From Verrucomicrobiota bacterium (GTDB lineage Bacteria; Verrucomicrobiota; Verrucomicrobiia; CAIQCK01), in the NCBI GenBank assembly GCA_016219905.1, contig JACRKA010000055.1, positions 1 through 35,838 on the forward strand: a stretch of 35,838 nucleotides of DNA, read 5' to 3'. Positions within the stretch are counted from its first letter, which is position 1, and every line of letters starts with the position of its first letter. The translations under genes and the position numbers were made by a program. Below the pieces are notes generated by a model. The model did no database searches. It worked only from the letters and a program-made list of their open reading frames with translations, and was not told where the DNA came from. Positions 16,008 through 23,931 of the stretch are shown here, in pieces.

Positions 16008-16171
16008 AGCTCCGTTAGGAGCGTCATGTTTATAGTATGGCATATCCACCAACCCCAAGCTCCGTAGGAGCGGCATGACGGAATCGCAGCCGAGCCATAC
16101 CGTGTCGCTCCTACGGAGCTTCCTCGATATTAGCTGGGTCGTGCTATAACCATGTCGCCCCTGACGGGGCT
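16008..16171. repeat. Cluster of AGCTCCGTAGGAGCG-type palindromic repeats
   Basis: Four copies in 165 bases. Copy 1 (16008-16039) reads AGCTCCGTTAGGAGCGTCAT then GTTTATAGTATG. Copy 2 (16057-16076) is AGCTCCGTAGGAGCGGCATG. Copy 3 is inverted (16102-16121). Copy 4 is inverted and diverged (about 16139-16171), still carrying the CATG and TATA-like tail of copy 1. Copies 2 and 3 can fold into a 19-bp hairpin, as in BIME/REP pairs. It fills most of the gap before the propeller operon (15999-16227), which holds no gene. No transposase is present in the window. Confidence 0.85.
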
Positions 16172-16227
16172 GTATTAGAAGACCACAGCGACAATGCCGA
16201 GCTGGTTCGACACCGGAGAATGAACAT

Positions 16228-17259
16228 ATGAAGACAGAGCAATTGACACACCTCCCTGCGGTGATTGCGGCGGGCGTCGTTCTCGCTGTTTCACTGTTTG
16301 CGCCGTTGGCTCACGCCGTGGAGCCAGCCAAGCAATCGCCCCCGCCCGGCCCGATCCAGACGGGCAAGGGCCATCACTTCGCCTGCACGGATTACAGCGG
16401 CAAGAAGGTCTTCATCGTCAACACGGACGGCAAGGTCGAGTGGGAATACGCGACCGGCTCGTGCAACGACCTGTGGGTGCTGCCCAACGGCAACTTGCTC
16501 TTCAACACCGGCACCGGCGTGCAGGAGGTCACCCGCGACAAGAAGGTCGTCTTCGATTACAAAGGCTCGCCGTTCAAGCGCGCCGTCAAGCAGAAGGACG
16601 GCACGACGAAGCAGGTCGAGGGGCCGAGCGAAATCTACGCCTGCCAGCGGCTCGCCAACGGCAACACGTTCATCGGCGAGTGCAACACCGGCCGGCTGCT
16701 GGAGGTCACGCCCGATGGAAAGATCGTCAAGGAAGTGCGGCTGCTGCCCGAGGGCAAGGACGGCGGCCACGGCTACATCCGCAACGCGCGCCGGCTCGCC
16801 AACGGCAACTATCTGGTGACGCACTACGGCGAGCAGGCGGTGCGCGAATACGACGCGCAGGGCAAGAGGGTGCGCGAGATTCCCGCGACCGGCGGCACGC
16901 ACAGCGCCATCCGCCTGCCGAACGGCAACACATTGATCTCCTGTGGCGACCTGCCGGGCGGCCATCGCGTGTTCGAGGTGGACGCGGGCGGCAAGACCGT
17001 GTGGGAAGTCAAAGACGACGAACTGCCGGGCATCAGCCTGAAGTTCATGGCCGGTCTCCAGCGGCTGCCGAACGGCAACACGGTGATCTCAAACTGGCTC
17101 GGTCACGGCCAGTTCGGCAAAGGCCCGCACCTGATCGAGCTGACGCCCGACAAGAAGGTCGTCTGGACCTTCAGCGACCACCAGACGATGAAGACGATCT
17201 CCAGCGTCCAATTTCTCGACGTGCCGGGCGACGTCATCAAGGGCGAAGTCATGCACTGA
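16228..17259 (+). CDS. Exported beta-propeller with NGN-repeats
   Basis: A 343-residue protein with a signal peptide (VIAAGVVLAVSLFAPLAHA, likely cleavage after AHA) and repeated strands carrying an L-x-NGN core: WVLPNGNLLFN, QRLANGNTFIG, RRLANGNYLVTH, IRLPNGNTLIS and QRLPNGNTVIS. The repeats of about 45-50 residues, each with a V-W-E or V-F-E strand (KVEWEYA, KTVWEVKDDE, KKVVWTFSD), suggest a six- or seven-bladed propeller related to PQQ-like or arylsulfotransferase-like propellers. The catalytic histidines of arylsulfotransferases are not obvious. The ATG follows GGAG (16215-16218). It is first in a run of four same-strand genes with short gaps, and is probably part of a secreted polysaccharide-handling operon. 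Confidence 0.85.
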   Translation: MKTEQLTHLPAVIAAGVVLAVSLFAPLAHAVEPAKQSPPPGPIQTGKGHHFACTDYSGKKVFIVNTDGKVEWEYATGSCNDLWVLPNGNLLFNTGTGVQEVTRDKKVVFDYKGSPFKRAVKQKDGTTKQVEGPSEIYACQRLANGNTFIGECNTGRLLEVTPDGKIVKEVRLLPEGKDGGHGYIRNARRLANGNYLVTHYGEQAVREYDAQGKRVREIPATGGTHSAIRLPNGNTLISCGDLPGGHRVFEVDAGGKTVWEVKDDELPGISLKFMAGLQRLPNGNTVISNWLGHGQFGKGPHLIELTPDKKVVWTFSDHQTMKTISSVQFLDVPGDVIKGEVMH

Positions 17260-17280
17260 ACCAATCGGAGGCGCGACCGT

Positions 17281-18174
17281 ATGCAAACGAGACGACTCCT
17301 GCTGGTCATTGTTTCCGTGGCCGTCGCGCGCTTGCTAGCGGCGCAAGAGATCGTCCGCGACGGCGCGATGGAGAAACTCGTCCTCTTCGGCCCGGACTCG
17401 GCCAAGAGTTGGTCGGTCGCCGAGTCTTCGCTCGAAGCCTCCGCCGCCCACGTCAAGACCGGCCGCGCCGCGCTGCACTGGCACGTGACGGTGGACTATT
17501 ACGGCGGCGAGGAGAAATATCCCATCGGCTGGCCGCGCTTCGGCCACAACATCCCGGAGCCGATGCGCGACTGGTCGGCGTGGGACTATTTCCACGCGTG
17601 GGTCTATACGACCACCTCCCGTGCCGCGCTGCCGAAGGAACCGGTCGGCCTCGGCATCCAGGCGCCCGACAAGGCCGGCACATACCATGTCCGCCTGACC
17701 GAGTTGAAGCCGGGCGCGTGGGTCGAGATCAAGATTCCTGTTTCGCGCATCGCTCAACCTGCCGACGTGCGCAACCTCCAGTTCAATATCTCTGAGTCCG
17801 ATTACAAGCACGGCGACCAGCTTGACCTGTGGGTTGATGATCTCGCGCTGCTCCGCTACGCCGAGCCGACGCTGCTCGAGTTCGCCGCCGAGAACGCTGT
17901 GATGTTCGCTGGCGCGCGCACCGTGCCGGTGAAACTCCAACTTGCCGGTGTCCGGCCCGGCCAGCGTGTCGAACTGGCGTGCGAGCTTCGCTGCGACGGC
18001 CGCGTCGTCGCGCGGGCCAACTCGTCGGCCGAGCGCGGCCCGCAACGCATCGCGCTCGACGTCGGCGGCAAGAAGCTGCCGCCGGGCGACTACGAGCTGG
18101 CCGCGCGGGTTGCCGGCAATCCGCAACCGGTCACAGCAAAGGTTCGTCTCATTGAATCGCCGTGGAGGAAATGA
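17281..18174 (+). CDS. Exported protein with sugar-binding-like jelly-roll domain
   Basis: A 297-residue protein with a short signal peptide (LLLVIVSVAVARLLAAQ). Residues 25-195 look like a beta-sandwich of the carbohydrate-binding kind, with W-x-V edge strands (SWSVAESSLEASAAHVKTG), a central DYFHAWVYTTT strand, WVEIKIPVSRI and the closing LDLWVDDLALLRY. Residues 200-297 resemble an Ig-like domain (VPVKLQLAGVRPGQRVELAC, then LPPGDYELAARV). There are no catalytic residues that I recognise. GGAGG (17267-17271) precedes the ATG. It lies between the NGN propeller (21-base gap) and the clan GH-A-like gene (nearly abutting), so an accessory polysaccharide-binding role is inferred. Confidence 0.75.
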   Translation: MQTRRLLLVIVSVAVARLLAAQEIVRDGAMEKLVLFGPDSAKSWSVAESSLEASAAHVKTGRAALHWHVTVDYYGGEEKYPIGWPRFGHNIPEPMRDWSAWDYFHAWVYTTTSRAALPKEPVGLGIQAPDKAGTYHVRLTELKPGAWVEIKIPVSRIAQPADVRNLQFNISESDYKHGDQLDLWVDDLALLRYAEPTLLEFAAENAVMFAGARTVPVKLQLAGVRPGQRVELACELRCDGRVVARANSSAERGPQRIALDVGGKKLPPGDYELAARVAGNPQPVTAKVRLIESPWRK

Positions 18175-18176
18175 TC

Positions 18177-20654
18177 ATGCGCATTACGCATTACGCATTA
18201 CGCATTACGCCCGCCCTCGCCGTCGTCGCGTTGCTGACTCCCGCATCGCTCCGCGCCGACCTGCCGCCGGTTCGCGGCGAACGCGCGGTGTTTGCCATCA
18301 GCGAGGATGTGGTGGTGGCCCAGCCGGCGCGTTTCGGCGCGAACCTCCAGCCGCCGGCGATGTCGCATTGGTCCGAGGAGCCGTTTCACAACCAGTGGTG
18401 GCTCCATCCGAATCTCAATCCGCTCGAAGCCCGCGTGAAGAACCTCGCCACCGGCGGCGGCGCGGACTTCATCGAATGCCTGACTCGCTGGCAAGGCAGC
18501 CAAGGATCGGGCATGGGCTGGTATGATGTGTTTCGCGACGGATTTTTTGACGGCGGCAACGTCACGGTCTATCGGCACGGAGGCGGCAAGACCGCGCTCG
18601 TGCGCGAGGGCCGGATCAAATCCTACAAGGCGTCGCGGGAAGGCGTGAACCGGCTTTGGTTCGACAAGCCGGGACCTGAGGTGAAGGCGGGCGATGAGTT
18701 CATCATTCGCATCACGCGCGGCGACGTTCCCGCCGGCGCCACGCGCACGATGGAGGGCCGCCCGTTCATCATGCGCGGGTTCATGATCTTCGACCGGCAG
18801 CGCGAGCAGCAGTTTGCCGACGCCGGCGGCAAGATGGTCGTGGACAGCGATGCGCCTCCCGGCGGTGGCCGCGGCAGCCTGCGCGTGAGCGTGCCGGCCG
18901 GCGCGACGCCTGTTGGCATCGGCACGTGGCTGATCTCCGCGGAGAAGAGCGACTGGCCGCGGTTCAAGGAGGGCAAATCCTACGAACTGCGATTCTGGGC
19001 CAGGCAACAAGGCATGGCCACCGGCGCGGTGCGAGTGCGCGTGGCGTCGCTGAAGGAAGCCGCCGTCACCGTCGGACGCGAATGGAAGGAGCACGTCGTG
19101 GAGTTCATCGGCGCGCCGCCGAAACGGGCCGCCGAGCCGCTGGAGTTCGGTATCGGCGAAGCCGGCACGCTCTGGCTCGACAACGTCGTCATCTTTGAGA
19201 AAGGCGTGGCGCCGTGGGCGTTTTATCCGGAGATCGTCGAGACGCTGAAGGATTACCGCCCCGGCCATCTGCGGCTCTGGGCGCTCCAGTGCAACCGCGG
19301 TTTCGGCCGGTCGCTCGACTCCGCGCTCGGGCCGGTGTTGGAGAGCGACACCGAGTTCGGCGAGTTGAGCGGCGGCGCGCCCACCAACGCGACGGGCCTG
19401 CACCAGCAACTCGAATTCTGCGCGGCCATCGGCACGCGGCCCTGGATCATCGTCTCCACGCTCGCCACGCTGGAGGAACATCGCCAGCTTATCGAATACC
19501 TCGCTGGCCCCGCCGACTCGCCCTTCGGAAAAAAACGCGCCGCGTGGGGACGGCGCGCGCCGTGGACCGACAGCTTCGATACCATTTACATCGAGACAGG
19601 CAACGAGACGTGGAACGGCATGTTCGGCCCGCAGTGCTTCTCCGGCCGGCCGGAAGATTACGGCAGCTACTCGGAGTTGATCTTCCAAACCATGAAGACC
19701 AGCCCGCACTTCCAGCCGGCTAGGTTCAAGTTCATCCTCAATGGCTGGGTCGCCGTCACCAACCGCAAGTGGGGCTACGGCCCGCTGGCGCTCTCGACCT
19801 GTCCGAGCGCCGACGCCTCCGACATCGCCTACTACACGGGCGGCTGGGATGCCGTCGGGTTGATCAAAGCCGAGGATGAACGCAGCGGCTGGTTCAACGT
19901 TCTCACCTACTCCTGCCGCATGTTGCGCCCGCGTTCGCTCGAATATGCCCAGGTGATGAAGGAGATCTCCGCCGAGCGCGGCCGGCCCGTGTCGCCGATG
20001 GTCTATGAAGCCGGCCCCGGCTACACGTTGCCCGGCCCCGGCAAGTTCAACCGCAAGGAACAGGACGAAGGCAAATCCATGGCCCAGGCCGTCAACTCGC
20101 TGGACATCTTCATGACCAACCTCGCCGCCGGTTACGCCGAGCAATCATTCTTCCTCTTCCGCAACGGCCACTACTGGTCCTCCCACAACCGCCAGTGGCA
20201 GGAACACATCGCTTGGAAGGCGCTCAAGCTGCGCAACCGGCTGCTCGAAGGCGACCTCATCACCGCCACCGCCCGCGAAATGGTGCTCGTGGATTTGCCC
20301 GAGGCCGAGGCCGTCGTCCTCAGCCAAAGCAACAGCGCCGACCGCAGGGCGCGGAAGTTTCCCGCCGTCAGCGATGTGCCGCTGGTGGCCTGTTACCCGT
20401 TCAAGCAGGGCAACCGCTACGCCATCATGCTTTACTCCCGCCGCCTCGATGCGCCCACGCCCGTGACGCTCGAACTCCCCTACGCGCCGGCCCCCGAAGT
20501 GGAAATCCACACGCTTGCCGCCAAGCCCGACACCCACAACGTGGACGACGAACTCGTGAAAGTGAAAGTCGAGACGCGCAACGACTTCGCCCGGAAATAC
20601 CAGCTCACACTCCCGCCATGCGGCGTGATGGTGCTGGTCAACAAAGCGCGATGA
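18177..20654 (+). CDS. Exported clan GH-A-like glycoside hydrolase with carbohydrate-binding-like module
   Basis: An 825-residue secreted enzyme candidate. The order is: signal peptide (HYALRITPALAVVALLTPA); N-terminal beta domain; a CBM4/9-like module at about 210-340 (SYELRFWARQQ, ending TLWLDNVVIFEKG); then a TIM-barrel-like part with YIETGNETWNG, where Asn476-Glu477 fit the acid/base pair of clan GH-A; VYEAGPGY, where Glu611 fits the nucleophile; and a C-terminal beta domain (KYQLTLPPCGVMVLVN). Family assignment within the clan is open. GGAGG (18164-18168) best serves ATG 18177; ATG 18171 (overlapping the previous stop as ATGA) and GTG 18162 are alternatives. The signal-peptide codons contain four exact 7-bp repeats. 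GH123-like gene follows after 12 bases. Confidence 0.78.
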   Translation: MRITHYALRITPALAVVALLTPASLRADLPPVRGERAVFAISEDVVVAQPARFGANLQPPAMSHWSEEPFHNQWWLHPNLNPLEARVKNLATGGGADFIECLTRWQGSQGSGMGWYDVFRDGFFDGGNVTVYRHGGGKTALVREGRIKSYKASREGVNRLWFDKPGPEVKAGDEFIIRITRGDVPAGATRTMEGRPFIMRGFMIFDRQREQQFADAGGKMVVDSDAPPGGGRGSLRVSVPAGATPVGIGTWLISAEKSDWPRFKEGKSYELRFWARQQGMATGAVRVRVASLKEAAVTVGREWKEHVVEFIGAPPKRAAEPLEFGIGEAGTLWLDNVVIFEKGVAPWAFYPEIVETLKDYRPGHLRLWALQCNRGFGRSLDSALGPVLESDTEFGELSGGAPTNATGLHQQLEFCAAIGTRPWIIVSTLATLEEHRQLIEYLAGPADSPFGKKRAAWGRRAPWTDSFDTIYIETGNETWNGMFGPQCFSGRPEDYGSYSELIFQTMKTSPHFQPARFKFILNGWVAVTNRKWGYGPLALSTCPSADASDIAYYTGGWDAVGLIKAEDERSGWFNVLTYSCRMLRPRSLEYAQVMKEISAERGRPVSPMVYEAGPGYTLPGPGKFNRKEQDEGKSMAQAVNSLDIFMTNLAAGYAEQSFFLFRNGHYWSSHNRQWQEHIAWKALKLRNRLLEGDLITATAREMVLVDLPEAEAVVLSQSNSADRRARKFPAVSDVPLVACYPFKQGNRYAIMLYSRRLDAPTPVTLELPYAPAPEVEIHTLAAKPDTHNVDDELVKVKVETRNDFARKYQLTLPPCGVMVLVNKAR
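18181..18210 (+). repeat. 7-bp tandem repeat GCATTAC x4 in signal-peptide codons
   Basis: Four exact GCATTAC units (18181-18208) plus GC follow directly after the ATG at 18177 and encode RITHYALRIT. Seven is not a multiple of three, so gain or loss of one unit would shift the frame of the hydrolase. The unit is much richer in A and T than the gene. Confidence 0.9.
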
Positions 20655-20666
20655 AAGCCCCGTGAG

Positions 20667-23018
20667 ATGAAAACCGCAGCCATTATCTTCGCCGTCGCCG
20701 CCACCGCCCACGCCGCGCCGCTGCTCTACGACATGGGCACCGAGAAGTCGGAGGTCTGGCCCGGCTTCACGCAGGTCACGCCCAAGAGCGCGGGCTGGCA
20801 GCGCAAGGACGGCCTCACCGCCTCGGCGCGCGCCTACCGCGAGATGGTCGAGGACAAGCGGCGCGGCCGTGAGGAGCAACCGCCAATCTGGACCAACCCG
20901 ATCACCGAGGACGCCGTCATCGGCGAAAGCGAGAACGTGTTCCTCATGGCCGCGCCGCCGGGCGACTACAATCTCTATGTCGTCTGCGGCACGAGCGACT
21001 CGAAGTATCGCGCGCAGTTCTTCGACTTTATCGTGCAGGCCGGCAGGCAGACGCAGCACGTCCAGATCGAAGGCTGCTACCAGTTCCGCACGCTCCGGTT
21101 CCGCGTGTCTGTGCCCCGTAGGCCAGACACTCCTGTCTGGCCAGCAAAGACAGACCCGAAGACCGGGAAGGCCAGACAAGAGTGTCTGGCCTACGAGCCG
21201 CTCGCCATCAAGTTCGCGCCGCGCAGCAAGTGGGTCGTCAATGCCATCATGGCGTGGACCGATGCCGACGCGGCGCGCGTCGAGAAGGAAATCATCACGC
21301 CGTTCGAGGAATGGACCGTCCGCATGCCGCCAGAGCAATGGGCGAAGTGGAAGCAAGACCCGGAGCCGCCGACCGGCCCGATGCCGAAGCTGGACGCTGC
21401 GGACGAGAAGCGCGGCTTCGCCATCTGGTCGCGGCACTACCTAGAGTGCGTCTATCCGCACACCAACCCGCGCGCCGAGGACCTCAACCCCGAACTGCGC
21501 GCGTTCGCGACGCCGGGCGAGTTCGAGCCGGTGAACTTCATCGTCCGCCCGCTGCGCGACCTCGCCAACGCGAAGGTCAGCGTCAGCGCCATCGGACCGA
21601 TAGCGGCGAAGAACGTCGAGGTGCGCCGCGTCCGCTACATGCTGGCGCGACCGAACTACACGGTGCTCCATCGTTGCCGCATCGTGCCCGACGTGCTGGA
21701 GCGGTTCGAGGGCGGCGATCTCAAGGCCGGCGAGAACGCGCGCTTCTGGCTGACAATCCGCGTTCCCGACAACGCCCCGGCGGGCGAGTATCGCGGCAAT
21801 GTCACGTTCACCTGCGCGGGCGGCAAGGCCGTCGTGCCGGTGAAGCTGCGCGTGCTTCCGTTCAAGCTGCGCGACGACCCGGCGAAGATTTTCGGCATCT
21901 ACTACCATCATCCGCTCGACCGCGCTGCCGAGGCGAAGGACGATGTCTCGCGCGAGTATTGGCGGCGCAAAGCCGACCTGGAGCACGCCGACATGGTCAC
22001 CCACGGCACGCGCAACGTTGTGCTCTCGCTCTGGTGCCCGGCCGCTGACAAAGACGGCAAGTTCGACATCAAGTGGGACACGCTCGCCGAGAAAATCGCG
22101 TTGTGGAAAAAGCACGGCTTTGTCGGGCCGATGGTCATGGGCATCAACAGCGGCGGCGTCTATCATAAATATATGAAGGAGTCGCCCGGCTCGCACCTGC
22201 GCGGCGTGAAGGATCCGCCGGAGGAGTTCAGCCGCGAGATGACCGCGATGGTGCGCGCCATCGAGGCGGGGCGGAAGGAGCGCGGTTGGCCGGAGTTCCT
22301 CTACTACCCGGTGGACGAACCAAGCACGAACCCCGACTCGGTGAATTTCATGGTGAAAGTGCTGAAGGCGTGCAAGGCCGCGGGCGTGCGGACCTACGTA
22401 ACGGCCGACCCGACGCACGAGCAGTTCGAGCCGATGCGACCGTTCATTGACGTGTGGAGCACGCAGCCGTTCGCGCCGGACCGCGAGACGGTGCTCGCCG
22501 ACATGAAGGCGCGGAATGTTGAGTATTGGTGCTACCCCAATCACGTCAACGGCGAGAACGACCACACGCCGGTGACCGGCGCGCGGATGACCTACGGCTT
22601 CGGCTTCTGGCGCAGCGGATTCCTGACGCTCAATCCGTGGATTTACCAGGCCAGCGGGGGCGACCCGTGGAACTACCTCGACAGTTCCTCGATGGATTTC
22701 TTCAACCGCAGCGAGCGGGACGGCGCGCCGATTCCCGTGGCGATGTGGGAGGCGTATCGCGAAGGCTACGACGATTACCTCTACATCTACACGTTGGAGC
22801 GACTCATCGCCGAGGCGAAGAAGAGCGCAAAGCCTGTCGCGCAAAATGCCGCGACAGAGGCGGATCAGGAATTGAAATCGGTCTGGGACGCCATCCGCGT
22901 GCAGTTGAAATACAAGCACGACGACCTCTGGTCGCCGGCGGAGTTCGACGTTTACCGCTGGATGGTGGCGCGGCAGATTCTCGCGCTGCAATCGGCGATG
23001 GGCGGGCGCGGCCGTTAG
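20667..23018 (+). CDS. Exported GH123/DUF4091-like glycoside hydrolase
   Basis: A 783-residue secreted protein. A short signal peptide (MKTAAIIFAVAATAHA) is followed by an N-terminal beta domain, the FATPGEFEPVNFIVRPLRDL domain typical of GH123 and DUF4091 proteins, a Ca-binding-like beta sandwich (AGEYRGNVTFTCAGG) and a TIM barrel. FLYYPVDEPS contains adjacent Asp550-Glu551, matching the Asp-Glu pair of GH123 beta-N-acetylgalactosaminidases. The C-terminus has AYREGYDDYLYIYTLE, the DUF4091 signature. It may act on N-acetylated or deoxy sugars; the substrate is inferred only. Residues 151-176 are encoded by an inserted inverted repeat. The stop codon overlaps that of the convergent Usp gene by 4 bases (TTAG). 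Confidence 0.85.
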   Translation: MKTAAIIFAVAATAHAAPLLYDMGTEKSEVWPGFTQVTPKSAGWQRKDGLTASARAYREMVEDKRRGREEQPPIWTNPITEDAVIGESENVFLMAAPPGDYNLYVVCGTSDSKYRAQFFDFIVQAGRQTQHVQIEGCYQFRTLRFRVSVPRRPDTPVWPAKTDPKTGKARQECLAYEPLAIKFAPRSKWVVNAIMAWTDADAARVEKEIITPFEEWTVRMPPEQWAKWKQDPEPPTGPMPKLDAADEKRGFAIWSRHYLECVYPHTNPRAEDLNPELRAFATPGEFEPVNFIVRPLRDLANAKVSVSAIGPIAAKNVEVRRVRYMLARPNYTVLHRCRIVPDVLERFEGGDLKAGENARFWLTIRVPDNAPAGEYRGNVTFTCAGGKAVVPVKLRVLPFKLRDDPAKIFGIYYHHPLDRAAEAKDDVSREYWRRKADLEHADMVTHGTRNVVLSLWCPAADKDGKFDIKWDTLAEKIALWKKHGFVGPMVMGINSGGVYHKYMKESPGSHLRGVKDPPEEFSREMTAMVRAIEAGRKERGWPEFLYYPVDEPSTNPDSVNFMVKVLKACKAAGVRTYVTADPTHEQFEPMRPFIDVWSTQPFAPDRETVLADMKARNVEYWCYPNHVNGENDHTPVTGARMTYGFGFWRSGFLTLNPWIYQASGGDPWNYLDSSSMDFFNRSERDGAPIPVAMWEAYREGYDDYLYIYTLERLIAEAKKSAKPVAQNAATEADQELKSVWDAIRVQLKYKHDDLWSPAEFDVYRWMVARQILALQSAMGGRGR
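21118..21194. repeat. In-frame inverted repeat GTAGGCCAGACACTC inside the GH123-like gene
   Basis: The 25-base arms 21118-21142 and 21170-21194 are reverse complements with a single mismatch. The left arm reads GTAGGCCAGACACTCCTGTC then TGGCC; the spacer is 27 bases. The element is translated as part of the protein (RRPDTPVWPA ... GKARQECLAY), interrupting a normal-looking sequence between TLRFRVSV and YEPLAIKFAP. Confidence 0.92.
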
Positions 23019-23857
23019 CGGGTCAGGAGCACGGGCACGTCGCTCTTGCGGATGACGTGGCTGGTGGTGGAGCCGAGCACGAACTCGCGGATGCGGGTGT
23101 GGCCGTAGGCGCCCATGACGATGAGGTCCATTTTCTCCCGCTGGGCGAAGCCGAGGATTTCCTTTTCGGGATGACCGACGCGCGTGACGCCGCGCGGGCT
23201 GAGGCCGTGGTCCTTGGCCGTGCGCATCGCATCGGCGAGCAATTCTGCCGCGGCCGACTCCGGCTCGCTTGGCGCGACGGTGAGGATCGTCAGCGGCAGG
23301 CCAAGCGCCCGGACCAACTCGATGGCGACCTGGAGCGAATTGCTGGAGTGCTCGCTGCCGTCGTAGGCCATGAGGACCTGGCGCACCTCGCGGAACGCGG
23401 ACGGCGTGACGAGGCAGGGCTTGATGGAGCGGCGGACGACGTTCTCGACGCTGGAACCCATGAGCGGGCCGAGCCATCGCGCGTGTTCGCCGCGCTGGCC
23501 GAGCACGACCAGCTCGGTGCGCTTCTCCTCCTCGACGATGTTGTCGAGCAGGCCGCCGGTGCGGTGGAGGACGTCGCACGGCACGCCGGCCTTGCCGCAA
23601 CGGTCGGCGACCGCGGCGAGGATGACGCCCGCGCGCTGCTTCTGGACCTCCTGCAGTTGCGGCAGCAGCGCCTGATAAGGCTGCGCGCCGATGGCGCCGG
23701 AGATGTCGGCCAAGAGCGGCCCTTCGAGCAACCGGATGTCGGTGACGTGCAGCGCGCTGATGCGCGCGCTCAGTTTGCGCGCGAACCAGATGGCGTAGTC
23801 GCCGGCGACCGTGGCGTATTCGGAACCGTCGGTGCAGTAGAGAATGCTCTTTATCAT
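23015..23857 (-). CDS. Tandem universal stress protein
   Basis: A 280-residue cytoplasmic protein with two UspA domains. Domain 1 (1-145) begins MIKSILYCTDGSEYA and ends in a nucleotide loop GQRGEHARWLGPLMGSS, spacing G-2-G-10-G. Domain 2 (about 158-280) begins QVLMAYDGSEHS and ends GAYGHTRIREFVLGST, a perfect G-2-G-9-GST ATP-binding motif. Domain 2 should therefore bind ATP, and domain 1 may be degenerate. A strong AGGAGG (complement of 23863-23868) sits 5 bases before ATG 23857 and only 2 before GTG 23860, so ATG is chosen. The stop overlaps that of the GH123-like gene. The HlyD-type gene lies 74 bases upstream in the same direction. Confidence 0.92.
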   Translation of the reverse strand: MIKSILYCTDGSEYATVAGDYAIWFARKLSARISALHVTDIRLLEGPLLADISGAIGAQPYQALLPQLQEVQKQRAGVILAAVADRCGKAGVPCDVLHRTGGLLDNIVEEEKRTELVVLGQRGEHARWLGPLMGSSVENVVRRSIKPCLVTPSAFREVRQVLMAYDGSEHSSNSLQVAIELVRALGLPLTILTVAPSEPESAAAELLADAMRTAKDHGLSPRGVTRVGHPEKEILGFAQREKMDLIVMGAYGHTRIREFVLGSTTSHVIRKSDVPVLLTR

Positions 23858-23931
23858 CACGTCCTCCTTTTGCTGGCTAACTATCCGCTACAACTGCGCG
23901 GGAATCAAAACCGGAAACCGGCACCGGGCGC

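Noticed and set aside
16008-16171. CRISPR array
   Set aside because: The repeats are few, inverted relative to each other, of unequal spacing and degenerate, and no cas gene is nearby.
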